Shown: positions 28,576 through 36,571 of the stretch, in pieces | Numbering within the stretch: the stretch's first letter is position 1 | How the letters are laid out: every line of letters starts with the position of its first letter | Source: Pseudomonas berkeleyensis | GTDB taxonomy: Bacteria; Pseudomonadota; Gammaproteobacteria; Pseudomonadales; Pseudomonadaceae | Direction: 5' to 3' | Assembly (NCBI RefSeq): GCF_014109765.1 | Contig: NZ_CP059139.1 | Coordinates: forward strand, 2,546,001-2,610,000 | DNA: 64,000 bases | The notes under the pieces: generated by a model | The model's input: only the letters and a program-made list of their open reading frames with translations | What the model was told of the DNA's origin: nothing | Databases searched by the model: none | Made by a program: the position numbers and the translations under genes

Positions 28576-30015
28576 TCATAGCCCGCCCATCAGGGTGTAT
28601 TTGATTTCCAGGTAGTCGTCGATGCCGTACTTCGAGCCTTCACGGCCCAGGCCGGAGGATTTCACACCGCCGAACGGCGCCACCTCGGTGGAGATCAACC
28701 CTTCGTTGATGCCGACCATGCCATATTCCAGCGCCTCGCTCATGCGCCAGGCGCGGCCCAGGTCGCGGGTGTAGCAGTAAGCGGCCAGACCGTACTCGGT
28801 GTCATTGGCCAGGCGAACCGCCTCGGCTTCGTCGTCGAAACGGAATATGGCGGCCAGTGGGCCGAAGGTTTCCTCACGGGCGACCTTCATCTCGACCGTG
28901 ACGCCGGCCAGCACCGTGGGCAGGAAGAAGCCGTGGCCGACTGGGTGGCGCTCGCCGCCCTGAACCAGGCGGGCGCCCTTGCTCAGCGCGTCCTGCACAT
29001 GATCCTCGACCTTCTGTACGGCACGTTCGTTGATCAGCGGGCCGAGTTTCACCTCCGCGCTGAAACCATCGCCGATGCTGAGTTCGGCGACCCGTTCGGC
29101 CAGGCGGGTGACGAACGCGTCATGGATACCGCCCTGCACCAGGAAGCGGTTGACGCATACGCAGGTCTGGCCGTTGTTGCGGTACTTGGCGATCAGTGCA
29201 CCGTCGACTGCCTTCTCCAGGTCGGCGTCATCGAAGACGATGAACGGCGCGTTGCCGCCCAGCTCCAGCGAGACCTTTTTCAAGGTGTTGGCCGACTGCG
29301 CCATGAGCAGCTTGCCGATGGCGGTGGAGCCGGTGAACGACAGCTTGCGCACCTCGGCGCTGGCGGTCAGCTCACCACCGATGGCCACGGCGTCGCCGGT
29401 GACGACATTGAGGATGCCAGCGGGAATACCGGCCTGTTCGGCGAGGGCCACGAGGGCGAGGGCGGTGAAGGGGGTTTCCGGCGCCGGCTTGACGATGCAC
29501 GGACAACCGGCGGCCAGCGCCGGGCCGACCTTGCGGGTGATCATCGCCGCCGGGAAGTTCCAGGGTGTGATCGCCGCGACCACGCCGATCGGCTCCTTGC
29601 TCACGACGATGCGTGCATCGCCCTTGTGGCTGGGGATGGTGTCACCGTAGATACGCTTGGCTTCCTCGGCGAACCACTCGATGAAACTGGCGGCATAGAG
29701 AATCTCGCCCTTGGCCTCAGCCAATGGCTTGCCTTGTTCCAGCGTGAGAATTTCTGCCAGGGCATCGCTATGCTCGATGATCAGCCCGTACCAGCGCTTG
29801 AGTAGCTCGCTGCGCTGCTTGGCGGTCAATGCGCGCCAGGCCGGCCACGCGCGGTTGGCGGCCGCGATGGCCTGGCGGGTTTCGGCGGCGCCCATGTTCG
29901 GCACGCTGCCGATCTGCTCACCGTTGGCGGGGTTGAAGATGGCGCAGGTCGAGCCGTCCCGGGCATCGAGCCACTGGCCGTCGATGAAAGCCTGCTGGCG
30001 AAACAGTGGGGTCAT
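28576..30015 (-). CDS. NAD(P)-dependent succinate-semialdehyde dehydrogenase (TgnE/GabD-like)
   Basis: The ~479-residue aldehyde dehydrogenase has ELGGNAPFIVFDDADLEKAV, the glutamate of the active site, and the nucleophile in NGQTCVCVNRF. The sequence style (EQGKPLAEAKGEI, ASFIEWFAEEAKRIYGDTIP) is that of GabD. It would oxidise succinate semialdehyde to succinate, feeding the TCA cycle. In the tgn pathway the same step follows hydrolysis. The gene is fifth in the operon, with a 148-bp gap from the flavin reductase before it containing a GTAGGGTGCGC repeat. A GGAG site supports the ATG at MTPLFRQ. Confidence 0.9.
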   Translation of the reverse strand: MTPLFRQQAFIDGQWLDARDGSTCAIFNPANGEQIGSVPNMGAAETRQAIAAANRAWPAWRALTAKQRSELLKRWYGLIIEHSDALAEILTLEQGKPLAEAKGEILYAASFIEWFAEEAKRIYGDTIPSHKGDARIVVSKEPIGVVAAITPWNFPAAMITRKVGPALAAGCPCIVKPAPETPFTALALVALAEQAGIPAGILNVVTGDAVAIGGELTASAEVRKLSFTGSTAIGKLLMAQSANTLKKVSLELGGNAPFIVFDDADLEKAVDGALIAKYRNNGQTCVCVNRFLVQGGIHDAFVTRLAERVAELSIGDGFSAEVKLGPLINERAVQKVEDHVQDALSKGARLVQGGERHPVGHGFFLPTVLAGVTVEMKVAREETFGPLAAIFRFDDEAEAVRLANDTEYGLAAYCYTRDLGRAWRMSEALEYGMVGINEGLISTEVAPFGGVKSSGLGREGSKYGIDDYLEIKYTLMGGL

Positions 30016-30163
30016 GGCAGCTCCGTGAAAGTGGCGCATGAGCGAAAGGCTATGGCACGAGTAGGGTGCGCCGTGCGCACCAGAAGTCCCCATGACCACG
30101 GCGCGCATTAGCCATCGAATAAAAAAGGCCGCTACCGAGGGGGGGCTGGCGCGGCCAAGAAAA

Positions 30164-30649
30164 TCAGGCGATGTGCGGCAAGGCGCCGAGTTTGCCGCGG
30201 TGATAGAGCATCGGCGTCACCTCCTGCTCGGGCAGGATCAGGTTCTTTACCGCGCCGACGATGATGGCGTGGTCGCCACCGTCGTATTCGCGCCACAGCT
30301 CGCATTCGATGATGGCGGTGGCCTTCGATAGCAGCGGGTTGCCCAGCTCGCTCAGGTGCCACTCGATGCCCTTGGTCTTGTCCTTGCCCTTCTTGGCGAA
30401 GGCGTAGGCCTCGGCCTGCTGGTCGGCGCACAGCAGATGAATGGCGAAGCGCTTGCTGTCGCGCAGGATCGGGTAGGTGTCCGAGGCGTAGTTGGGGCAG
30501 AACAGCACCAGCGCCGGGTCGATGGACAGGGCGCTGAAGGCGCTGGCGGTGATACCGACGATGTCGCCTTCGCTGTCCAGGGTGGTCACCACGGTGACAC
30601 CGGACGGGAAGGAGCCCATCACTTCTTTGTAGATGCCGGGTTCGATCAT
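30164..30649 (-). CDS. flavin reductase family protein (TgnB-like), copy 2
   Basis: This 161-residue paralogue of the reductase at 18408 shares its motifs (MGSFPSGVTVVTT, SAFSALSIDPALVLFCPN, GGDHAIIVGAV). This copy is embedded in the catabolic operon, 12 bp after the aldehyde dehydrogenase gene. It would reduce FMN with NAD(P)H for the monooxygenase encoded at 14973. Two reductases for one apparent oxygenase is unusual; either there is redundancy or a second oxygenase elsewhere. Its identity as a flavin reductase is firm, its partner inferred. Confidence 0.88.
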   Translation of the reverse strand: MIEPGIYKEVMGSFPSGVTVVTTLDSEGDIVGITASAFSALSIDPALVLFCPNYASDTYPILRDSKRFAIHLLCADQQAEAYAFAKKGKDKTKGIEWHLSELGNPLLSKATAIIECELWREYDGGDHAIIVGAVKNLILPEQEVTPMLYHRGKLGALPHIA

Positions 30650-30661
30650 GATGGTGCCCTC

Positions 30662-32143
30662 TCAGCGCATGACGAAGGGGTCAGGCATGGGCGCCTGCGA
30701 GAGGTTGATCCACACCGTTTTCAGCTCGGTGTAGGCCAGCACCGAATCGATGCCGCTCTCGCGGCCGTAGCCGCTGTTGTTGAAACCGCCGATGGGCGCC
30801 ATGGCCGAGACCGCGCGGTAGGTGTTGACCCAGATGATGCCCGAGCGCACGCCTTTGGCCATGCGGTGAGCACGACCCAGATCGCGCGTCCAGATACCGG
30901 CAGCCAGGCCGAATTGCGAGTCGTTGGCCATGGCCAGGGCTTCGGCCTCGTCCTTGAAACGGATCACCGAGGCCACGGGGCCGAAGACTTCTTCCTGCAT
31001 GATCTTCATCGAGTGGTCGTCGCACTCGAACAGCGTCGGCTCGTAGTACCAGCCATTGCCGTCGATGGCCGGGCGCTTGCCACCCAGGCGCAGGCGCGCG
31101 CCTTCAGCTAGGGCATCGGCGACCAGCCCTTCGACCACGGCCAGTTGCTGAGCGGTGGCCATCGGTCCCATTTCGCTGGCGTCGTCCTGCGGGCTGCCGA
31201 TGCGGATGCGCCCCGCGCGCTCGATCAGGCGCTCGACGAACTCATCGTAGATGGCGTCCTGCACCAGCAGGCGCGAACCGGCCACGCAGCTTTGTCCGGA
31301 GGCAGCGTAGATGCCGGCCACGGCGCCGTTGATGGCGCTGTCCAGGTCGGCGTCGGCGAAGATGATGTTCGGCGACTTGCCGCCCAGCTCCAGCGACAGC
31401 TTGGCGAAGTTTTCCGCGCTGCTGCGCACCACATGGCGTGCAGTGGCGGCGCCACCGGTGAAGGCGATCTTGCGCACCAGCGGGTGGCGGGTCAGCGCCG
31501 CACCGGTGCTTGGGCCATAGCCGGTGACCACGTTGACCACGCCGGCCGGGAAGCCGGCTTCCAGCGCAAGGCGGGCCAGTTCGAGGATGGTCGCCGAGGC
31601 GTGTTCGGAGGGTTTGAGCACGATGGTGTTGCCGGCTGCCAGGGCTGGCGCGAGCTTGATCGCGGTGAGGTACAGCGGGCTGTTCCAGGGAATGATGCCG
31701 GCGACCACGCCAATCGGTTCGTGGGTGGTATAGGCGAACATGTCCGGTTTATCGAGGGGCAGGGTGCCGCCTTCGAGTTTGTCGGCCAGGCCGGCGGTGT
31801 AATGAAAGAACTCTGGCAGGTAGCCGACCTGGCCGCGGGTTTCGCGGATCAGCTTGCCGTTGTCGCGGCTTTCCAGTTGCGCCAGGTGTTCCTTGTTCTC
31901 GGCGATCAGGTCGCCCAGGCGACGCAGAAGTTTGCCGCGTGCAGTGGCGCTAAGCGCACGCCAGGCCTGGTTGTCGAAGGCTTTCTGGGCGGCCTGCACG
32001 GCGCGCTCGACATCGTCTGCGCCGGCATCGGGCAGCTCGGCCCAGGCTTCGGCCAAAGCCGGGTTCAGGCTCTGGAAGGTCTTGCCGGAGAGGGCGTCGA
32101 CCCACTGTCCGTCAATGCACATCTGGAAGCGTGCGAGTGTCAT
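30662..32143 (-). CDS. aldehyde dehydrogenase (TgnD-like)
   Basis: This 493-residue NAD(P)+-dependent dehydrogenase has ELGGKSPNIIFADADLDSAI and the catalytic cysteine in ASGQSCVAGSRL near residue 290. It differs from the succinate-semialdehyde enzyme in the same operon and looks like a betaine-aldehyde or aromatic-aldehyde type. In the A. baylyi trigonelline pathway the TgnD step oxidises a hydroxybutyrolactone formed by ring opening. The gene overlaps the upstream hydrolase stop by 4 bp (ATGA), consistent with tight coupling of successive steps. The match to TgnD is inferred from context. Confidence 0.88.
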   Translation of the reverse strand: MTLARFQMCIDGQWVDALSGKTFQSLNPALAEAWAELPDAGADDVERAVQAAQKAFDNQAWRALSATARGKLLRRLGDLIAENKEHLAQLESRDNGKLIRETRGQVGYLPEFFHYTAGLADKLEGGTLPLDKPDMFAYTTHEPIGVVAGIIPWNSPLYLTAIKLAPALAAGNTIVLKPSEHASATILELARLALEAGFPAGVVNVVTGYGPSTGAALTRHPLVRKIAFTGGAATARHVVRSSAENFAKLSLELGGKSPNIIFADADLDSAINGAVAGIYAASGQSCVAGSRLLVQDAIYDEFVERLIERAGRIRIGSPQDDASEMGPMATAQQLAVVEGLVADALAEGARLRLGGKRPAIDGNGWYYEPTLFECDDHSMKIMQEEVFGPVASVIRFKDEAEALAMANDSQFGLAAGIWTRDLGRAHRMAKGVRSGIIWVNTYRAVSAMAPIGGFNNSGYGRESGIDSVLAYTELKTVWINLSQAPMPDPFVMR

Positions 32144-32973
32144 GCGACGATCCCTTTTGACTGGTTCTTGAAGGCCTGGGCCTGCTGCAGGAAATGCAGC
32201 AGCACTTGGTTGACCAGGCGTGGTGATTCCACCGGCATCATGTGCCGTTGTTCATCGAGTATGGCGACCTGGGCGCCAGGAATGTGGCTGGCCAGTTGCC
32301 GCGCCATCTCCGGTGTCGAGCCGGGATCCAGCTCGCCGGTGGCGACCAGGGTCGGGGCCTGGATGCTGCCCAGATCCTCGACACGGTACATGTCCTGTGT
32401 GGCGAACAGTTCGTAGGTGGTCAAGTAGCCCTGCGGGTCGTTGCCGGCCAGCGTCTGGCGAATGGCGGCGATCTGCGCCGGGTTCGCGGCCTGGTATTCG
32501 TGGCTGAACCAACGTGACAAAGCCGCTTCTGCGTTGGCATCGGGGCCGTGCTCTGCGGCCTGGCGAGTACGCTCGATCACCCCGGCACGCTGTTCGGCGC
32601 TGCGGTTGAACACACTATTGAGAATGACCAGGCTGTCCAGCCGTTGCGGTTGGTGCAGGGCGAAAGCCCGCGCAACCAGCCCTCCCATGGAGAAGCCGAT
32701 GACGCTGACGCGCGGCAGGCCGAGATGCTCGATCAGCTCGTGCAGTTGTTCGGCATAACCTTCCAGGCTGGTGCCAGGCTCCGGAAGCGGGCTATCGCCA
32801 TGGCCGAGCATGTCATAGGCGATGACCTGAAAGTGTGGGGCCAGGCCGACGATCTGGCCCCCCCACATTTCCTTGTTGAGACCAACCCCGTGAATCAACA
32901 CCACAGGATGGCCCTGGCCAGTGGCCAGGTAACTGGTACCGGCCGGCGTGCGTTCAGCGGTGAGCCGAATCAT
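32140..32973 (-). CDS. alpha/beta hydrolase (TgnC-like)
   Basis: This 277-residue hydrolase shows an oxyanion segment (LIHGVGLNKEMW), the nucleophile elbow GFSMGG near residue 96, an acid near GELDPGS and the catalytic His in DEQRHMMPVESP. It belongs to the 3-oxoadipate-enol-lactonase/RutD-like group. In the tgn pathway an alpha/beta hydrolase cleaves the N-methylformamido-methylene succinate to succinate semialdehyde and one-carbon/nitrogen products. An AGGAG site 8 bp before the ATG fixes this start over longer frames. It follows the DUF1185-type gene by 25 bp. Confidence 0.87.
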   Translation of the reverse strand: MIRLTAERTPAGTSYLATGQGHPVVLIHGVGLNKEMWGGQIVGLAPHFQVIAYDMLGHGDSPLPEPGTSLEGYAEQLHELIEHLGLPRVSVIGFSMGGLVARAFALHQPQRLDSLVILNSVFNRSAEQRAGVIERTRQAAEHGPDANAEAALSRWFSHEYQAANPAQIAAIRQTLAGNDPQGYLTTYELFATQDMYRVEDLGSIQAPTLVATGELDPGSTPEMARQLASHIPGAQVAILDEQRHMMPVESPRLVNQVLLHFLQQAQAFKNQSKGIVA

Positions 32974-32998
32974 TGCGTGCTCCTGCCCAAGGTTGGCA

Positions 32999-33589
32999 TC
33001 ACTGGGCCTTCTCGGCGGCCAGCTCTTCCTGATCGATATAGCGGTTGCCGATGCGCGGGTGCAGGCGGCCACCGTCGGCAGCGCCCAGCACCACGATGAT
33101 CTCATCGGCACGCGGCGCGTCCTCAATCTGCATTTCCAGGGTGATGTAGTGCGAGCGCAGGCCTTCGTCGTCCTTGTGCATCATCGGGATCTGGATCGAG
33201 GTGCCCGGGCCGCCACGCTTGTTGGTGAAGGAGAGGTAGCTCTTGGCCTTGACCGCTTCACGGTAGTGATTGCCGAAGCGCAGGGTGTGAATTACCGCAG
33301 AGGCGTGCTCGATCTCACCTTCGGCACCCACTACCGCGGCCTTGCCATAGGCCTCGATCTTGTCGGCGCCACCGATGGCAGCGGTCAGGCGCTCGACCAT
33401 CAGGGCGCCGAGATCGGAGCAATTGGCCTTGATCTCGGGCTTGAGATCTTCGACGAAACCGCGCCCCAGCCAGGGGTTCTTGATGACCACGGCCAGGCCC
33501 ACCATGGTCACCGGCTTGTCGGTGGCCTTGCCGCCTTCGATGCGGGTTTCTTCGAGGTAGGTGACGATCTTGCGGATTTCGAAACTCAT
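32999..33589 (-). CDS. amino acid synthesis family protein (PF06684, formerly DUF1185)
   Basis: The 196-residue protein begins MSFEIRKIVTYLEETRIEGG, the typical start of this family, and contains ENGKAAVVG-like alpha/beta segments seen here as GKAAVVGAEGEIEHASA. A structure from the family was reported with a chorismate-mutase-like fold and a suggested link to amino-acid metabolism; the reaction is unknown. It is the first gene of the catabolic operon, starting 44 bp downstream of operator site 5. First position and conservation in such clusters suggest a real pathway role. An AGGAG site supports the start. Confidence 0.85.
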   Translation of the reverse strand: MSFEIRKIVTYLEETRIEGGKATDKPVTMVGLAVVIKNPWLGRGFVEDLKPEIKANCSDLGALMVERLTAAIGGADKIEAYGKAAVVGAEGEIEHASAVIHTLRFGNHYREAVKAKSYLSFTNKRGGPGTSIQIPMMHKDDEGLRSHYITLEMQIEDAPRADEIIVVLGAADGGRLHPRIGNRYIDQEELAAEKAQ

Positions 33590-33633
33590 GTGCGGTGCGC
33601 TCCTGGGGCGGGTGGGTCGATGTTCTTGTATCA

Positions 33634-33648
33634 TGGTATACCATAATA
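33634..33648 (+). promoter_or_regulatory. regulon operator site 5
   Basis: TGGTATACCATAATA, identical to site 1, located 44 bp upstream of the first gene of the long minus-strand operon (33589 down to 26772). It is the likely control point for the catabolic genes. Confidence 0.72.
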
Positions 33649-33746
33649 CTGATTACGCAAGTCAAGCACTCGCTCAGGGCTTCTGTCGTTCGATTGACGA
33701 GGCGAAGGCAGACACCCTGCGAGCGTTGAATCTCAATTATGGTTGA

Positions 33747-33761
33747 TGGTATACCATAATA
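33747..33761 (+). promoter_or_regulatory. regulon operator site 6
   Basis: TGGTATACCATAATA, identical to site 1, about 140 bp before the BCCT transporter start. Sites 5 and 6 are 113 bp apart in the same intergenic region, about 11 helical turns, so looping between them is possible. Confidence 0.7.
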
Positions 33762-33903
33762 TATCGCAAGGCTGGCCATTCTCCAGCGCGCACTCTGGCT
33801 CATCACTTCGGTGCGTCAGGTGCTGGTGGAGCCATACCCGGTTTGGCATCCATGCATGCCTGCGACGCCCCATTGGTTGCACAACAAGAATAAGGAGACG
33901 CCT

Positions 33904-35487
33904 GTGAGCGTACGCCCCAACTCGCCTCTCGAACGCTGGTTCGCGGGAGTCAGCCCAACCATGGCGATTGCCTCCATCGCCATGGTGTTCGCCTTCGTGC
34001 TGTTCACTGTCACCAACGCCGATCTGGCCAACGGCCTCTACAGCGGTGCTAAGGCCTGGATCGAGCGATCCTTGGGCTGGTACTACGTGGCGGTGGTCAG
34101 CGGCGTGCTGTTCTTCACCTGCTGGGTGGGCCTCAGCCGTTTCGGCAACCTGCGCTTGGGCAAGGATGATGAGCGTCCGGAGTTCAGCAACTATTCCTGG
34201 TTCGCCATGCTGTTCAGTGCGGCAGTGGGAACCGGCCTGTTGTTCTGGAGCATCGCCGAGCCGCTGATGCACATGCAGGGCAATCCCTTCATGGAGATGG
34301 CCGGTGTCGAAGCCGGTGGTGTGGAGGCCGCTCAGGTTGCGTTACGCATCACCATGTTCCACTGGGGCCTGCATGGCTGGGCCATCTACATCATCGTTGG
34401 CCTGATCCTGGCTTACTTCACCTACCGTCGTGGCCTGCCACTGACGGTGCGTTCGGCGCTCTATCCGATTCTGGGGGAGCGTATCCATGGGCCCATCGGT
34501 CACGCGGTCGATCTGCTGGCGATCTTCAGTACCCTGTTCGGTACTGCCACGACCCTCGGCCTGGGCGTGTCACAAATGAATGCGGGGCTCAGCTACATGT
34601 TCGGCTGGGAGGTATCGGTCGGTACGCAGCTGCTGTTGATCGCGGTGACCTCCATCGTGGCGACCCTCTCGGCGGTCTCCGGCGTCGGGCGCGGCATCCT
34701 CTGGCTCAGTCACTGGAACATCCGCTTGAGCAGTGTCCTTTTCCTGTTCCTTTTGCTGGCCGGGCCAACGGTTTTTCTGCTGGGGTTGTATGCCACCAGT
34801 ATCGGCGACTACCTCGCTCATTTCGTGCCCATGGGGTTGTGGACCGACCCGCAGCCAGAGCGCCAATGGCAGGGCTGGTGGACCATCTTCTACTGGGGCT
34901 GGTGGCTGTCGTGGGGCCCGTTCGTGGGGATGTTCATCGCGCGCATCTCCCGCGGCCGTACCGTGCGCCAGGTGGTGGTAGGCGGCATGCTGTCGGCGAC
35001 CCTGGGGGCTTTCCTGTGGATCGTCATCATGGGCGGTACTGGCGTGCACTTGCAGCTCAGTGGCGTCGATCTGGCCAGCGTTGCCAACAACGACCTGACG
35101 ATGGTGCTGTACAAGACCATCGAAGGCCTGAGCGTGGAATGGGCGACCATGGCAATGGCCGCACTGGCGACGCTGATGATCGCCAGCTGGTTCGTCACCT
35201 CGGCTGACTCGGCGACCCTGGTGATCTGCACCATTCTGTCGATGGGCAATCCGAACCCGCCGCGTAGCTATCGCGTCATCTGGGGCATCGGCCTTGGTGC
35301 GTTGGCGGCTGTGTTGTTGCTGGCCGGTGGGTTGCAAGGGCTTCAAGCCGCCACGATTGTTGCGGCGCTGCCGTTCTCGCTGGTTCTGCTGCTGATCTGC
35401 TATTGCCTGGTCAAGGCAGTGCACGAGGAAGAGAGGGCGGCGTCGATGAATTCCCTCGAGGTATTGGCGGCGCCTGGCTCGCGATAG
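33904..35487 (+). CDS. BCCT family betaine/carnitine/choline transporter
   Basis: This 527-residue membrane protein has about 12 hydrophobic segments and BCCT hallmarks: LLFWSIAEPLMHM near residue 117 and the Trp-rich segment WWLSWGPFVGMFIARISRGR near residue 335. BCCT carriers import quaternary-ammonium betaines using ion gradients. Trigonelline and homarine are themselves betaines, so this fits the adjacent catabolic operon. The GTG start is chosen because AAGGAG lies 6 bp before it; the longer upstream reading frame would run towards the operator region. It ends in a strong terminator. Confidence 0.9.
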   Translation: MSVRPNSPLERWFAGVSPTMAIASIAMVFAFVLFTVTNADLANGLYSGAKAWIERSLGWYYVAVVSGVLFFTCWVGLSRFGNLRLGKDDERPEFSNYSWFAMLFSAAVGTGLLFWSIAEPLMHMQGNPFMEMAGVEAGGVEAAQVALRITMFHWGLHGWAIYIIVGLILAYFTYRRGLPLTVRSALYPILGERIHGPIGHAVDLLAIFSTLFGTATTLGLGVSQMNAGLSYMFGWEVSVGTQLLLIAVTSIVATLSAVSGVGRGILWLSHWNIRLSSVLFLFLLLAGPTVFLLGLYATSIGDYLAHFVPMGLWTDPQPERQWQGWWTIFYWGWWLSWGPFVGMFIARISRGRTVRQVVVGGMLSATLGAFLWIVIMGGTGVHLQLSGVDLASVANNDLTMVLYKTIEGLSVEWATMAMAALATLMIASWFVTSADSATLVICTILSMGNPNPPRSYRVIWGIGLGALAAVLLLAGGLQGLQAATIVAALPFSLVLLLICYCLVKAVHEEERAASMNSLEVLAAPGSR

Positions 35488-35503
35488 ATCGTTCACCCAT
35501 AAA

Positions 35504-35526
35504 AAAGCCCGCATGATGCGGGCTTT
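35504..35526. terminator. rho-independent terminator after BCCT gene
   Basis: A 10-bp stem (AAAGCCCGCA and complement) with loop TGA, preceded by an A run and followed by TTTC. It serves the convergent BCCT and DUF3509 genes. Confidence 0.85.
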
Positions 35527-35543
35527 CTCGTTAATGCAGGGAA

Positions 35544-35831
35544 TCAGGCAATGCGGTAATTGAGCACGCTGTCCTGTTCCTTGAGCGTCTTGCGTAGATC
35601 CGCCGGGATATTGCCGGCGCGCACGGCCAGTTCCAGGCGGATTTCTTCCAGGCTCTGGGCGAAGGCATTCTGGTCGGTGATTTGCGGCTTGGCCAGGACG
35701 CGGCTGTAGACGGTGCTGTCGCTCTCGTCGAGCAGGGCGAGGATGATGCTGCCGTCCGGTCGTGGCGAGCTGAAGCTGGCGCGCAGCGGATTGAACAGAT
35801 GATCGACGAGTTGCTGGTTGGTGAGTTCCAT
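35544..35831 (-). CDS. DUF3509 family protein, 95 aa
   Basis: A small soluble protein (MELTNQQLVDHLFNPLRASF) of the Pseudomonas family DUF3509, with the pattern S-R-V-L near the middle and a helical C-terminal half. The family function is unknown. The neighbouring small gene upstream belongs to the same family, so this is a local duplication or an old pair. There is no signal peptide. Confidence 0.75.
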   Translation of the reverse strand: MELTNQQLVDHLFNPLRASFSSPRPDGSIILALLDESDSTVYSRVLAKPQITDQNAFAQSLEEIRLELAVRAGNIPADLRKTLKEQDSVLNYRIA

Positions 35832-35884
35832 GTCCTACTCCATCCTGAGGTTGGCAACCTTCGACCTCAGGATGATGATTTAGT

Positions 35885-36106
35885 TCAGGCTGTAAGCGAC
35901 TGGCGGGTACGCTCGATCACCTGTTGCAGCGACTCGTCGTTGTACTGGCCAGGGTAGAGGCGCTGGCTGTACTGGGCGATACCGGTCTTGTCGACCAGGG
36001 TAAAGCTGAAGCTGCCCTTGCGCGCTGCCTGGATGCGGCAATCGAAGGGAGCGAAGGCGTGAGTCAGCGTGCTGATGGCTTTCTGAATTTGATGTTGAGC
36101 ATTCAT
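35885..36106 (-). CDS. DUF3509-like small protein, 73 aa
   Basis: The 73-residue product (MNAQHQIQKAISTLTHAFAP) shares the DUF3509 pattern of its downstream neighbour: a D-K-T-G turn, then YSQRLYPGQY and a C-terminal helix. The ATG has only a distant AAGGAA upstream; a longer frame is open but unlikely to be used. Function is unknown. The gap to the 95-residue gene is 53 bp. Confidence 0.65.
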   Translation of the reverse strand: MNAQHQIQKAISTLTHAFAPFDCRIQAARKGSFSFTLVDKTGIAQYSQRLYPGQYNDESLQQVIERTRQSLTA

Positions 36107-36571
36107 TTTTCTAGGTATTTCCTTAAAGCATGTGCGCTTCGTTGCGCGTGGTGTAGCTCCATGTGGTTGGCCGAAAAGCGGCCATAGCATGTCAACCGAT
36201 CGGAGCTTGATTAGCACGATAAAGTTCCATTGTTACGGTTCTTCGGCGTGGTCGGTACGTCGGAGGCAGGCAGAGGAACTGCGCCGATAAACGGCGAGTC
36301 GGCCTGATCAGTCAGCAGGTGGGATCGGGGAGGGCGGTAGCGCGGGGATGCGCTAGACGTTGAACCGGGAAACCAGCGAGGGGGCGCAAAGGCCTTAATG
36401 ACTTACAGCGTGGTACGAACGGCGCGGATGATACTGCTTTGTTCAAGAAATAACCAGCGCTATTTCTCGGGTCAGAGCGATGCCGCTGCATACATGCCGG
36501 TGGCGGATGCAATTTGCCGGTTGCTCCGCTAGGATTAGCCCACTTTTGCTTTCCTCATATGACGGTTTTCC
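36107..36571. other. 465-bp intergenic region before dnaX, no gene recognised
   Basis: I see no convincing coding frame and no RNA gene here. The conserved 4.5S RNA apical sequence (GGTCAGGTCCGGAAGG) is absent. The region must hold the dnaX promoter and the DUF3509 promoter. GC skews and short inverted repeats are present but nothing specific. Confidence 0.5.

Noticed and set aside
36240..36480. Possible 4.5S (SRP) RNA or other RNA gene upstream of dnaX
   Set aside because: The conserved apical sequence GGTCAGGTCCGGAAGG is absent on both strands, and no cloverleaf could be drawn by eye.
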